Below, piece after piece: positions 23,500 through 34,635 of a stretch of DNA of 64,000 nucleotides; the first letter of the stretch is position 1; the number at the start of each line of letters is the position of its first letter. Both the position numbers and the translations under genes were made by a program. The notes below the pieces were generated by a model that saw only the letters and a list, made by a program, of their open reading frames with translations, made no database searches and was not told where the DNA came from. Origin of the DNA: Mercenaria mercenaria (lineage: Eukaryota > Mollusca > Bivalvia > Venerida > Veneridae); contig NC_069362.1 in NCBI RefSeq assembly GCF_021730395.1, forward strand, positions 63,195,501-63,259,500, read 5' to 3'.

Positions 23500-23788
23500 G
23501 TGTTTGTTTGTTTGTTTTGGGTTTAACGCCGTTTTTCAACAGTATTTCAGTCATGTAACGGCGGGCAGTTAACCTAACAGGTGTTCCTGGATTCTGTACC
23601 AGTACAAACCTGTTCTCCGCAAGTAACTGCCAACTTCCCCACATGAAACAGAGGTGGAGGACTAATGATTTCAGACACAATGTCGTTTATCAAATAGTCA
23701 CGGAGAACATACGCCACGCCCGAGGATCGAACTCGCGACCCTGCGATCCGTAGACCAACGCTCTTACCTACTGAGCTAAGCGGGCGGG
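23500..23788 (-). mobile_element. tRNA-derived SINE, minus strand, complete head
   Basis: On the minus strand the head reads CGCTTAGCTCAGTAGGTAAG (A box), a loop CTACGGA, then GCGAGTTCGATCCTCGG (B box), a clear tRNA-like fold (Arg-like anticodon ACG). The body includes GTCTGAAATCATTAGTCC and GTTAACTGCCCGCCG, and the 3' end is a T/G-rich tail with (AAAC)n on the minus strand. 12903-13112 is an older copy. Confidence 0.85.
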
Positions 23789-23799
23789 CTATTTTAAAG

Positions 23800-24775
23800 T
23801 GTATAATTCATCTTCGTTGTGAGACTACTCAATTTGGTCACGGAAGTTACGGCTTTTAGTGCAGAACAACAGCGATGTCTACATCACTTGTAAAACAAAG
23901 TTTATCGTTGTTTGACGATGACTTGAACCAAGGTTTCGTAGTTGTAGTTTATTTAAGACTTGCTATTAAATATCTATGTAGATCATCTCACATCACAAAT
24001 TTTAAGAGAATTCTATTTACCATGTGCTTACATTGGTGAAAGGTATTTAGATAGGAAAAGTAATCGGACAAAAGACCTGTATGTTTAGACAGAACTTCAT
24101 GCGCATGTTATACCTACAAACACAAATATGTTTAGAAAATTTAAAACAAAATGAAAAAAATTCCTTTGCTATTGAATTGACAGCAAAATCTATAGTTAAA
24201 TTGGGTGTACTATCCTTTGTAAAAGTTTTGTACCATTGTCTACCATTTCAAAGAAGTATAAAATACACAGAATGGCAACTGGCTGTAATCTCGCGTGAGC
24301 TCGTGTCAGAGCGTGATTCGGCGTTATCTTACTAAAAACAAACATCGGCGAGCATGCAGTTACAATTTGTACCTTTAAAACTACATTTAAAATACATGTT
24401 AGCTTCTAAAACAAAATTAGTTTAATGAGAAATGGTCTTAAGACACGAAGAACAGGGTTTTTTTGCCATCAAAAGGAGCGTGGTCATACGGTGATAATTA
24501 TTTTACCGATGAATAATTGCTTTCGCATACAAAATGGCGCGTGGAGAAAGCGCCACTTCCGGTAACGAGATCTCGTTTTTTTGTCACGGGAGGTTGGCGA
24601 GATTTGCTCTATATGCCTTTCAAGTTGCCAATCTATTTATTTTATAGCTCTTTGACCATTTCAACTGGGACTGGGTAATGTCCAGCTATCCTTTTTTACA
24701 TTGTGGGGCAAATGTCCTAGGAATAAATGTCTGGATCTGCAATTACGCACTTTAACGACCATACAATAGACATGA
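23800..24775. other. No gene recognised; short CG-richer island
   Basis: The open frame at 24081-24335 shows no motif. Around 24530-24600 there is a CG-richer patch with AAAATGGCGCG and CACTTCCGG (YY1-like and ETS-like words), which could be promoter DNA, but no downstream exon is evident. Confidence 0.35.
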
Positions 24776-24778
24776 TCA

Positions 24779-25258
24779 GGTCGGAGACATCCCCTGGATT
24801 GAGAGACATTCTCTCGATCTAAACATTGTCTCTCGTTCGAAAGACAAAATGTCTTTCGATCAAAAGACTCAAACTAGCTTAAGCAATGAAAATCATTGAA
24901 AGAGTAATTAAAACTCTCTTTTTAGAATGCGCAAATATATTTCAAATATAGAAAATTATCTTTCTTTTATCAAATTTTCAACATCAAAATTGTTTTGGGA
25001 ATTTTGTTTAAGCATTAAAATGCTTAAGCAAACTTCTATGACAATGTGTTTCTTGTAAAGTTTACTTGAAATAACAAGTTGTTTCAATGAATAAATAATG
25101 TGACTGTAATGAAATGATTGTTTCAATAATGTTTTCATGTTTTTTCAACACTTAAGCTAAATACAGTCTTTCGATCGAAAGACATTTTGTCTTTCAAACG
25201 AGAGACAGTGTTTAGATCTAGAGACTGTCTCTCAATCCAGGGGAAGTTTCCGACCTGA
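24779..25258. mobile_element. Long-TIR MITE, TGA target
   Basis: About 480 bp with inverted ends of roughly 110 bp, starting TCAGGTCGGA(G/A)AC and containing palindromic CTTTCGATCGAAAG. TGA flanks both sides, a 3-bp duplication as in PIF/Harbinger elements. No transposase frame. Confidence 0.75.
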
Positions 25259-25309
25259 TGATAGATGAGAGTAAACACGGTTAATCGGTGAAGAGTTAAC
25301 GATAAGAGT

Positions 25310-25440
25310 ACCTTTAAATGACTCCTTCTCGTGAACCGCTTGATGGATCTTTATCAAACTTGGTTTGTAGCGTTTCTGTCCCAAATTTGTTCAAGTGGGG
25401 ATGTTTGGCCCCTTTTCGGGCCACTAGAGTTAAAAATAAA
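25310..25440 (+). repeat. Single decayed unit of family H
   Basis: CTCGTGAACCGCTTGATGG, CATCAAACTTGG-like and TTTGGCCCCTTTTCGGGCC words match one unit of the tandem element at 43253. Confidence 0.65.
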
Positions 25441-25725
25441 AAAAAACAAAACAATTTTAACCTTTACCAGTCAGGGGTGTAAGTTGTAACTGTTTTAAGT
25501 TATGTAACCGATTTCAGTTACTTTTTCAACATAATTCAAGCATTTTATAACCTGTATTAGTTATAAAATATAGTTAAATCAGGTAAGTTATTCAAAAAAA
25601 GTCTTTTTGCTGTTCTCACAAAGTGACCTTTAAAGTGAAATTAGTAGCAAACTGTGGTTAATCCAGTTCTATTTTAATGTGATCATGACCTGATAAGCAT
25701 AATCAGATGTTATGGGTTTTATAGC

Positions 25726-27137
25726 TAGGGCTGTCATTGATTGGGTCTTAGGCGTATCGGTGATACCGATATATCAGAAGACAAATATCGACGATACATC
25801 GATATATTGATTATTAAGTTAGATTAACGACCTATTTGTTCATATGCATACTATTATACCTTCCTGTAAATGCTGTTTGTAGTTTTATTGCCTACTTTCC
25901 ATATTTCTGTTTGATTGTGTTGTATTTGTATTTATGAAATAAAAGAAATACATAAAAATTAATAACATCTTTCATTAGCTCGACTATTCATAGAATAGTG
26001 AGCTATTGCACTCGCCCATGCGTCGGCGTCGGCGTCTGCGTCCGCGTCCGCGTCCCGATTTTGGTTAAGGTTTTGTATGTAAGCTGGTATCTCAGTAACC
26101 ACTTGTGGGAATGGATTGAAACTTCACACACTTATTGACTGTGACAAACTGACTTACATTGCACAGGTTCCATAACTCTATTTTGCTTTTTTACAAAATT
26201 ATGCCCCTTTTTCGACTTAGAAATTTTTGGTTAAGGTTTTGTATGTAAGCTGGTAACTCAGTAACCACTTGTGGGAATGGATTGAAACTTCACACACTTA
26301 TTCACTGTGATGAACTGATCTACATTGCACAGGTTCCATAACTCTATTTTGCTTTTTTACAAAATTATGCCCCTTTTTCGACTTAGAAATTTTTGGTTAA
26401 GGTTTTGTATGTAAGCTGGTATCTCAGTAGTTACTAATGGGAATGGATTGAAACTTCACATACTTGTTCACTATCATGATTTGACATGCACTAAGCAAGT
26501 CCCATAACTCTACTCTCTTTTTTTTCAAAATTATGCCCCTTTTTCGACTTAGCAGTTTTTGGTTAAATTTTTGTATGTAATCTGATATCTCAGTATCCAC
26601 TAATTGGAATGGATTGAAACTTCACACACTTGTTCACTGTCATGATCTAACATGCACTGTGAAGGTCCCATCACTCTACTTGGCATTTTTACAAAATTAT
26701 GCCCCTTTGACTTAGCACTTTTTTGTTAAGTTTTTGTATGTAAGCTGGTATCTCAGTATCCACAAATTGGAAAGGATTGAAACTTCACACACTTGTTCAC
26801 TGTCATGATATGACATGCAGTACAGAGGTTCAATACCTCTACTTTGCATTTTACAAAATTATGCCCCTTTTTCAACTTGTATTCATTCAATTGACAAGGC
26901 TGTTGAATAGTCGAGCGTTGCTGTCCTCCGACAGCTCTTGTTTTTATTTTGCCTTCACTCCTTTTTATGCATTTATCCAAATTTACAACTTTGTGAACTT
27001 TAATTGTTTTTTAGGGTCTGAGTGTTTATTTGGGTAGTTTTTTCTCTCTGTAAAATATCGATTTTTGAAAATGGGAATCGATAATCGATCGACAAAAAAA
27101 TATCGTTGATACATCGTTTCTATCGATGACAGCCCTA
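25726..27137. mobile_element. hAT-type non-autonomous element with perfect 8-bp TSD
   Basis: Ends TAGGGCTGTCA and TGACAGCCCTA, flanked by TTTATAGC on both sides (25718-25725 and 27138-27145): the hallmark of hAT. Near both ends it is rich in TATCGAT words. The interior is interrupted by element C (25977-26940); without it the element is about 450 bp. No transposase. Confidence 0.85.
25977..26940 (+). mobile_element. Tandem-repeat element C
   Basis: Begins AGCTCGACTATTC-at-AGAATAGTGAGCT hairpin, then GCGTCGGCGTCGGCGTCTGC simple repeat, then five units of 165-166 bp (GGTTAAGG-type anchors at 26063, 26229, 26395, 26560, 26725). It ends GAATAGTCGAGC and hairpin GCTGTC-ctcc-GACAGC followed by CTCTTG. 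Same layout as A, H and I with unrelated sequence. Confidence 0.8.
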
Positions 27138-27385
27138 TTTATAGCTTCAAAACTTTTGTGTAAAACTTTATCAGCCTTGCGTAAAAATTTTTACTTCATA
27201 GCTTGAAAGATAAAAGTTCAAGGATTCAGGAAATAATTGTATTAGTCTCATGCAAAACGAGGAATTGGCACAGGAGGGCTTTGTAATATTTTATGATAAC
27301 TGAAACAAGTTGTGAAAGTATAAGCAATAACTCAGATGGGTTATAAACCGCGATAACTTGAAACAGTTACACCCCTGACTATTTA

Positions 27386-27520
27386 CCCTGCTAAATTTCT
27401 AAAATGGACAGGTCCATCATTCAATTTGGGCAATACCATTTATTATTCGAAGGGGAGTTTAATGAAAATTTACTGACTGAATAGCGAACAGTGCAGAATA
27501 TGATCAGCCTGCACTGATCA
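27386..27520 (+). mobile_element. MITE F copy 3, truncated
   Basis: ACCCTGCTAAATTTCTA at the left, GACTGAATAGCGAACAGTGC and GATCAGCCTGCACTGATCA in the body. The right half is lost. Confidence 0.6.
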
Positions 27521-27524
27521 ACCA

Positions 27525-27926
27525 CATTATTTGACACAGTCAAGGACCATATAACTCTTGCATCAGTATTTCATGTATAATGTTCCGTTTTTATACTTAC
27601 AATTTCAGGTCGATTTTAATGCACTTTCGCTATATCTCTGTTACTACTCAATGCATTTGATTCAGATTTAGAATTATAGTTCTTCCACGTACAGCATCAT
27701 CTTTGCAATATGATTTTACTTAGAATTTCAGAATAATTTTGATTCTTTTTGACCATTGTGTAACAGAATGGATTTGATTCAAACTTAAAAGGTTTGTTCC
27801 ACATCATTATCCACATCATATGACACATGGTCCATAACTCTGGCACCAATATTTTATGAATTATGTGCCCAATTTCCCTATTCAGCATCGAAATAGTGGA
27901 GCAGGCTGTTTCCTGTGACAACTCTT
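27525..27926 (+). repeat. Relic of a CTCTTG-ended tandem-repeat element
   Basis: Two degenerate units (CATATAACTCTTGCAT / CATAACTCTGGCAC; AATGCATTTGATTCA / AATGGATTTGATTCA), ending GGAGCAGGCTGTTTCCTG and CAACTCTTGTG. Same end motif as C, H, I and J. Confidence 0.5.
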
Positions 27927-30147
27927 GTGTAGTTTAGTAGTTACAGTGACAGTTTACCCTGTCAGATAAAAAATCAAGAATTTAATCAAGCAGCTAGTAA
28001 GATAATATCTATAAGTGGTTATAACTTATATCTGTGTTGTATTTTCAGTATAGTTCCTTATTTATGCCATACCTGGATGGACCTGATGTGAAATACAAAT
28101 ATTTTCATTTTGTGAGATCATGTTACCAGTATATAAAGAATTGCTATAGATGAAAAGTTGAAATTTGCGATAATAGGTATTATGCCAGAAAATGTTAATG
28201 TTTCCACCAAATTCTTTACAGAACAAAAATGGGATCTTTTTCTTGATGAATTATTTAGTAAAGGTCAAGATGAAGTACTAATGAATGGAACAGGGTGAAA
28301 TTTATCTATCCACACAGTGGATTTCGAGGGGTGAATGCGACAAAGTGCTAAGTGCATTTCATGAAATTTTACAGGAGAAGGAAAAAACATTTCTGTTGCT
28401 TTATAATTCTGACAGCTGTTGTAATATTTTTAAATCTGATTAAAAACAACTTTATTTTTTAAAATCTAGTGGAATTTTTAAAGAAATGTCTGACAGAAAA
28501 GAAATTTTAATCAAAATGTCACTTAGAACTTTTTCGCACTCCAAATAGATACAAATTTTCAAAAATTTAAGTGCGACAAAATTCTAAGTGATTTTATATT
28601 TTATTATTAAAGGGACATAAAATTCATCTTTTTGTACCCAGTTTTTTGTAGTGTTTGAAATCATTGAATTAAATGAACCTTACTAAAACCATGTCACTTA
28701 TAACTTTTTCACGGTCATTTTTGTTTACTATTATAAAACTTTGTGACTTCGAAAAGAGTCTAAGTGACATTATAAGTAAGCCTTTACAATGTATAGGTCA
28801 TCCAAAGTTTTTGCTTTTGAGCGTATTTTTCTTTAGGAGGAAATATTTTTCATGTATCTATTAAAACAACATGGTGTTTGATGGCTGGACACAAGAATTG
28901 GGCCCTTTAATTTCTTTCACAGTAATCAAAAGTAGTGTTCACTGTACAGAGCATAGCATAACGAATGAAACTGCTTTATCTGCTGATAATCATTTCAATA
29001 ATACATGAAAATATTTATCACACTAAGAAACAACACATAACTGTTTTCCATTTTATTTATTTAAAGCTTTTAAACTTAGTAATTTCTCAGACTTACAATT
29101 ACACTGAACAAAAATGGCTAGCCAATCACAATGTATCTTTATAAATTATATTCTTTGGCTTAGTTAGTGTATCAGTTTTATGAGAATTATAAAAACTGTA
29201 TTTCAGACATGACATTTTCCTCAGAGTTAAAAATTCATGCATTCTAATATGACTAGCAATGCATTATTCATCACAACGTTATTATGTTAACATCATGTCA
29301 ACATGATATTTAGCACCATTTAGTGCTTTCAAATTTGATTCAGTATTTTACCTAATAGCATTTTTAAAATGAAATGTAACACTGCACAACTGTCTAGATT
29401 AATTTACACACATACTAATTTGGTATATTCGCTTTACAGAATAATTTGCCATCATTTTCGCCCAAATTGAATTCTTCCCCAATACGTATTACCATTTCCA
29501 GTCCTGGTGTGTATAAACAAAGGAGCGTGATTACATGCCATGCATATACTGTGTATGTAACACAAAGAAACAGTTCTATAATATTTATCTAAATTTTACG
29601 ACAAAGACATATTAGAAAGGAAATTTTCTATAGCAAAATTATTTATACAATCTGGCAGTAATAATCGTTCGAAATAATTTCACTCGAGCTGCGCCCTTGT
29701 GAAATTATTACACCTGATGTATAACCACCTATCATGCATAAATAATGTTAAAACACTGCTTTGGTGTAAATTATTTCTTAATTACTGTATCACTAGAATT
29801 AAATATTTCTAGAAATATTTACAAATGTTGAACAGCTGGTATTGTTCAGTATAATGCTTTGATTCAGTAAAACAGTTCTTTTTCAATAGCAAAATGTTTT
29901 TTTCCTGTAAAAAAAAATGTTTACAATAAATAATGTTGAAATCATCATGCATTTTCCTATTCTGTACTTAGATTAATGTTGAGTACAGAAAACAGTGTTT
30001 CAATTTTTTTTGGCCCAATGAAGCTTCAATACTTTATTGAGAAATATACATATAAGTTGGAAAGCTTGTTTCAAGATCTAGCCTCTCAAAACAGTATAAT
30101 TAAATAACTTAACCTGACTAAATAATCTATTATAAGAGTTAGTCTTA

Positions 30148-30803
30148 GTTACACTACACCGTATAGCGTTAACGGATGTTTAACGTATAACAAAATTTCA
30201 AATCCGTTCGTTCCATTCGCATGCGTTTCTTTTCCGTTTCTCATGCGGCATCTGCACTCCTTGTTCTGCGAAATTTGTTCAATCCAGTGGAAGGTTTTGA
30301 GCATGTTCAAAATTTAGAACGTACACCACCGGACAAAGTTGTCCGTTAGATGTACGGTAGCAATGCGCTGATATGTGTTTTGTTCGTTACTCGTGCGTTC
30401 CCTATTCTGAACTTGACCGGTTCGCATCCATTCTTGTCAGGTTCACATTCGTTCTTGTCCGGTGGACCTGATTCATGGCTGGACTACTACCGAATGATGC
30501 AACAGATGTAACCTATGTTCAACGAACGGTAACTGACAAGAACGTTTTGTGAGTTTCTCATGCGTTGCGCTTTTGTTTTACACGGTACAAGTCTGTTATT
30601 AGTACGGTGATATCCGTTAATTGAACATTGTTTGTCCTGTATATATGCGTAAATCTTGTGGTCATTGTGTGTTTTATGCGCCTAATACACCGATCGCGAG
30701 AGCATCGAGCAGCAGTGGGGAATGCCTTTCATCACCGGATAACTTTCTGTCACAGTTTTTATATACATTTGGCATCCGTTAACGCTATATGGTGTAGTGT
30801 GAC
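30148..30803. mobile_element. Element N, PIF/Harbinger-like ends, TTA target
   Basis: 656 bp inside M. Ends GT(T/C)ACACTACACC then (A/G)TATAGCGTTAACGGATG inverted over about 30 bp, flanked by TTA on both sides (30145-30147 and 30804-30806). The interior is rich in repeated GTTCTTGTC and TCCGTT words. No coding frame of transposase length. Confidence 0.7.
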
Positions 30804-31281
30804 TTACACATAAGGAGTTAATGTCACTCCACATTGCAATTTCTATGCAGTGCAGGACATGCATACTAATAACACACACTACAAATCAGATAACTGTGAA
30901 ATGACAAAAAGATGAGCAATCAATCTAAATTCCAGGCCAAGATGAACTTATTCGTATATTCTTGTGATTCAATCATATACTATGAAAATGCTACAGTACA
31001 ACTGTATACTGTGATTCACGTTAAACAAGAACTGTACAACTGTACAAACAGTCATAACTTGCCGATCGGTCACACATGAGTAAAACCGGAATCCACCTAA
31101 AACCTAAAACACTTTCCATAACTGGAATACACCTGTATCTTTTTAATTAGAGGTATTTCTGAAGGTTTTTTTTTATAATTCAATCATATATATCATAAAT
31201 AATTAACATATGAAAGTAAAATAAAATACGTCCACTCAAAACAATAACTGTGCAGGAAATTATCATAACCGAAATACACCC

Positions 31282-31680
31282 GTATTTTATGAATAAATGG
31301 TACTTTTGTAGAGTTTATTGCAGAACTCATTTGTATATAATATAAATAATTAATTAACAAAAGGAAAATAAAATATGATGATTTGTCAGTTTCCGCATAT
31401 TAGTTGTGTGCTAAATTACACGATTGTTCTTAGTATTCATATATTACTATGTAGTTATGTACTTTTTGTTTTGTGTGGTAGTATTTTATGAATAAATGGT
31501 ACTTTTGTAGAGTTTATTGCAGAACTCATTTGTATATAATATAAATAATTAATTAACAAAAGGAAAATAAAATATGATGATTTGTCAGTTTCCGAATATT
31601 AGTTGTGTGCTAAATTACACGATTGTTCTTAGTATTCATATATTACTATGTAGTTATGTACTTTTTGTTTTGTGTGGTAG
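31282..31680 (+). repeat. 199-bp tandem duplication, nearly identical
   Basis: 31282-31480 and 31481-31680 begin GTATTTTATGAATAAATGG and end TTTTGTGTGGTAG, differing at only one or two bases (CCGCATATT / CCGAATATT). A third, degenerate copy lies upstream (about 31130-31281). Recent duplication within M. Confidence 0.9.
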
Positions 31681-32974
31681 CAGCACATAAAACACATGAC
31701 ATGCTGCTGAAATAAGAATAATGTCATTGTATTTGGCAGGCATCGTGGGATCAGATTCTCCCTTAGCTGTTGCAACAGAGTATACTGCTTGGATCAGGGG
31801 TAGTTCCATTTGTACACCTGACCCAGGAGGCAAGATTTACAACACGTTAGTCAGAACTAGTGCAGTTGTACATATAGAAATACTTTTTGAGTTCAAATAA
31901 GTATATTTCACTAATGTATACTTTTCCCTGTCCTCATTTAGATAAAAAATCTTGAGACAAATGTTTGAAATAAAAAAAAATCAGACAATTTCATCTGAAG
32001 AACTTTAAATGCATTCTGTCACTTAGCACTTTTTCACAGTAAACAATACTTGGTTTACAGCCACATGTTTACTGTGAAAAGTACCAAGTGAAAAAAAAGG
32101 AGACTAAAAATCAACTGTTTGTCAAAAAAAATAATAATCCTTTATACCAGATACTGATAATGATATCATACTTAAAGAAAAAGCAACTAAATGGCACAAT
32201 TGTTGAAAAATATTTGTCACTTGGTACATATACTAAGTGCAAACTTGATATAGTTCGGTGCGAAAAAGCGCCAAGTGAGGTAAGGCACTTAGCACTGTGT
32301 CGCATTCAAATGGTATATCATTTTCACTTAGCACTTTTTGACCATTTTGTTATAAATTCATTTAATGACTTGCTATAATCTTGATATTTTTACAGGACAT
32401 GGGCAAGGTCATAAACACTTGATATATGAAAAAAACTGATTTTTTCAAAAAATGTCACTTAGCACTGTGTCGCATTCACCCCTCGATTTGTTATCAGTAA
32501 AGTCACAGGAAAATGAAATTGTGACTAGCAGTAATTGGTAATAAAATATTTATATGGGATAAAGTCAGCTCTGGCTTGCTTTATTTCTCAATAGTTATAT
32601 ACATTCGGCAAGTAACATGTTTGGCAAGTAAGTCATTAAAACAACAGCTGAAAGTTCCATTATTTGTTTAGCCTTAATATTTCGGCTCCTTGATACAGCT
32701 TATTTTGATATTTTATGATCTGAGATGATATAGTCCTGGTTTAAATATTTTTTCTGAAAAACCCGTTCCTAACGTAACTATTAAATTCTCATTAAAGATC
32801 TATACTCTTGGGGGAGTTGTATTGATTCGGAGGTGAAATATTGTTGAGAAAGTGGCTTGTAAGTCAATGTAGGTCTTCAAAGTATTCATAACAATGTTTA
32901 ATTATAACCACTTTTCTCTGTATTATCTCTGTGTTATATGCCAATAACATGAAAATTATTTTTCTTAATTTCAG

Positions 32975-33118
32975 AACCAGCCAAGAAAAAAAAGACTAAA
33001 GACCCTATGTCATTAATTAGTACAAAGAAGAAGGGCGTAAGAAAGGAATTGAGGAAACTTCAACAAGAAAAGCAAAGGAAAGTTCCAAGAAAAACTTCGG
33101 GTCTTTCAACATATAATG
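32975..33118 (+). CDS. Gene X internal exon
   Basis: Acceptor TTTCTTAATTTCAG before 32975, donor G/GTACAA after 33118. Only one frame is open: PAKKKKTKDPMSLISTKKK, GVRKELRKLQQEKQRKVPR, KTSGLSTYN. Very Lys/Arg-rich, as in nucleolar or RNA-binding proteins; I do not recognise the family. It enters in phase 1, agreeing with the exon ending at 32530, and ends in phase 1, which does not match the exon at 39255 directly. An exon is therefore missing between them, in the disturbed 33.1-39.2 kb interval. Confidence 0.65.
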
Positions 33119-33269
33119 GTACAACATTCTTACTTATATAGAAAGGAAATTTTATTTAAGGTGTGGACAGTCTAGTTCATAATCTCATACACAAGAATCA
33201 GTTTACTGTTGGATGTTACTTTGCATTTAGTTTGGAATCAGTGAAAAAGTTAATCCAGTTTTAACAATG

Positions 33270-33950
33270 ATGAGGGCTATTGTACTCACCCTTGTTTTGC
33301 TGTCGCTGTTTCATTCAGGCTAAAAGTTTCATGGCAAGTTTCTCAGTCTCTCTATATCTTCTTAACTACTGCTGCTGTAATTACTAGTATCAAACCTCAC
33401 ATAAAGGTTAGTCTTGATATGGGGCAGACATATTATGGTTAAAGGTCAGATGTTTCAAAGGCCAAGGTCAGTGGGATTGGATATTGTAATAGTGTTGGCT
33501 AGAGTTTTATGAGAAGCTACTCAGTTTCCTTATTTCTTCTAAACTACTACCCCTATTGCCATCAAAACTCGTAAGGATTTGTCTTTGTAAGGGGTAACCA
33601 TCATTTGGTTTAGGGTCAGGTACTCCAAAGGTCAAGGTTACTGAGGTCAGATGTTATGAGGACTGATTTTCACTGTATCTTATATTGTTTCTTAGTATAC
33701 ATCATAACCCATTAAATCTTTAAACAACTTCTTCCTCTTGATGGACTTAATTGATCTGAGATACCCTTTGTTGGAACGCTCGCCTGTTTGTACAGTTGAT
33801 TACATTTTTGGGGGGCAGTTACAGCTAAAAAAACAGAAAATGCTTTAAATAATTTTAAACAAACTGCTAATAGACATTCACCAAACTTGAAGCTCAAAAT
33901 GTCAAGGTCCTCCTCAAGTGCGCATCATGTTTCTATTGCATTTCATTGTT
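33270..33950 (+). repeat. Tandem-repeat element L, degenerate
   Basis: Starts GTGAG-like GAGGGCTATTGTACTCACCC. Two or three units of roughly 170-190 bp share TTCTTAACTACTGCTG / TTCTAAACTACTACCC and CAAAGGCCAAGGTCAGTG / CAAAGGTCAAGGTTACTG. No clear terminal hairpin remains. In an intron of gene X. Confidence 0.5.
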
Positions 33951-34004
33951 TTCTGTCACATTCACTTCTTTCATACAATCAAGCTTGTGGTCTTTCCAAC
34001 AACT

Positions 34005-34635
34005 ATAGTAATAGATTAATCCCTATTCTAACACGATCCGCAGCAATTGCTATATAAACATATAGCGAAATCGCCTATACATGAATCTACGATAAAATAT
34101 AGTTGGCTGTTACATTTCACCCCCTTATGATTGTAACATAAGAGATTCTACTTCAGTTCCATTACATACGAATTATTTCAGGGCCAAACGGTTGAAAACA
34201 GCATTTCAAAAACATAAATATAATAAAAAGTCATACTGACCTATGTGTAGGTCTGTAAAACACGCTCTGATCTGTACGAGCGAATTCATTTAGCTTAATC
34301 ATGATTCAGCGGTGACGTCATAAATGTATGACACAAAGTATGACGTCATAATGATGTGACGTCATATAAAAGTTAATCTCGTCACTCGTAATACAGGGTC
34401 AACTCGCTTATTTTGATGATTCTGTTCATAATTAGTTTGCGAGCTGTTAGATTACTAAATTATAAATACTTCTCAAAATTCTGATAAAAAACAAACAAAT
34501 ATATAATTATACGTTCTATAAGCTATGCAACACTTTCTACCCATAGGGGGTAAATTGTAACAGCATATGACCCGAATGACGTATTACGCTGAAAATGTAG
34601 TACGTACTGTAAAATGCGAATTATTTGCGTTGTTA
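34005..34635. repeat. MITE-like region with CRE/TATA cluster
   Basis: AT-rich dispersed-repeat type sequence (CCTATTCTAACACGATC, GGCTGTTACATTTCACCCCC and inverse-like CCATAGGGGGTAAATTGTAA at 34541-34560). It contains the three perfect TGACGTCA sites listed separately. No gene. Confidence 0.45.
34313..34372 (+). promoter_or_regulatory. Three CRE palindromes followed by a TATA box
   Basis: TGACGTCA occurs at 34313-34320, 34341-34348 and 34357-34364, directly followed by TATAAAAG at 34365. This is the arrangement of a CREB/ATF-responsive core promoter. It lies in repeat DNA in a gene X intron; no downstream exon was found, so function is unproven. Confidence 0.4.

Larger units (their letters stand above)
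25469..27380. mobile_element. Outer TIR element of a three-level nest
   Basis: Inverted ends AGTCAGGGGTGTAA..CTGTTT(T/C)AAGTTAT enclose the hAT element at 25726-27137. Flanks share TTTACC, offset by one base, so the target duplication is uncertain. No coding frame. Confidence 0.65.
28325..32485. mobile_element. Transposon M, 4.16 kb, ATTT target
   Basis: Inverted ends CGAGGGGTGAATGCGACA, 18 bp perfect apart from later positions, flanked by ATTT (28321-28324 and 32486-32489). Both subterminal regions carry many copies of a roughly 20-bp word (GTCACTTAGCACTTTTTCGC and complements): about 5 at 28331-28775 and about 7 at 32019-32480. These look like transposase-binding arrays. The interior has no transposase frame and holds nested element N and a tandem duplication. 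The superfamily is not identified. Confidence 0.75.
28182..32530 (+). pseudogene. Gene X, first coding exon, split by transposon M
   Basis: ATG at 28182 opens MPENVNVSTKFF-TEQKWDLFLDELFSKG, preceded by an in-frame TAA 45 bases upstream. After G-T-G there is an in-frame TGA at 28296-28298, and the same frame then continues NLSIHTVD up to 28324, where M inserts. Past M, 32490-32530 continues LLSVKSQENEIVTS in the same frame and reaches a donor GTAATT at 32531. Codon phase fits the next exon (32975). So one exon carries both a stop and a 4.16-kb insertion. Either this copy is broken, or translation starts later, for instance at the Met in the next exon. Protein not recognised. Confidence 0.5.

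Noticed and set aside
23700-23788. Functional tRNA-Arg gene
   Set aside because: The head folds well, but it is joined to a SINE body and tail and an older copy exists at 12903.
31741-31903. Exon-like frame (IVGSDSPLAVATEYTAW...) after a GGCAG acceptor
   Set aside because: No donor, no recognisable domain, phase does not fit gene X; it lies inside transposon M.
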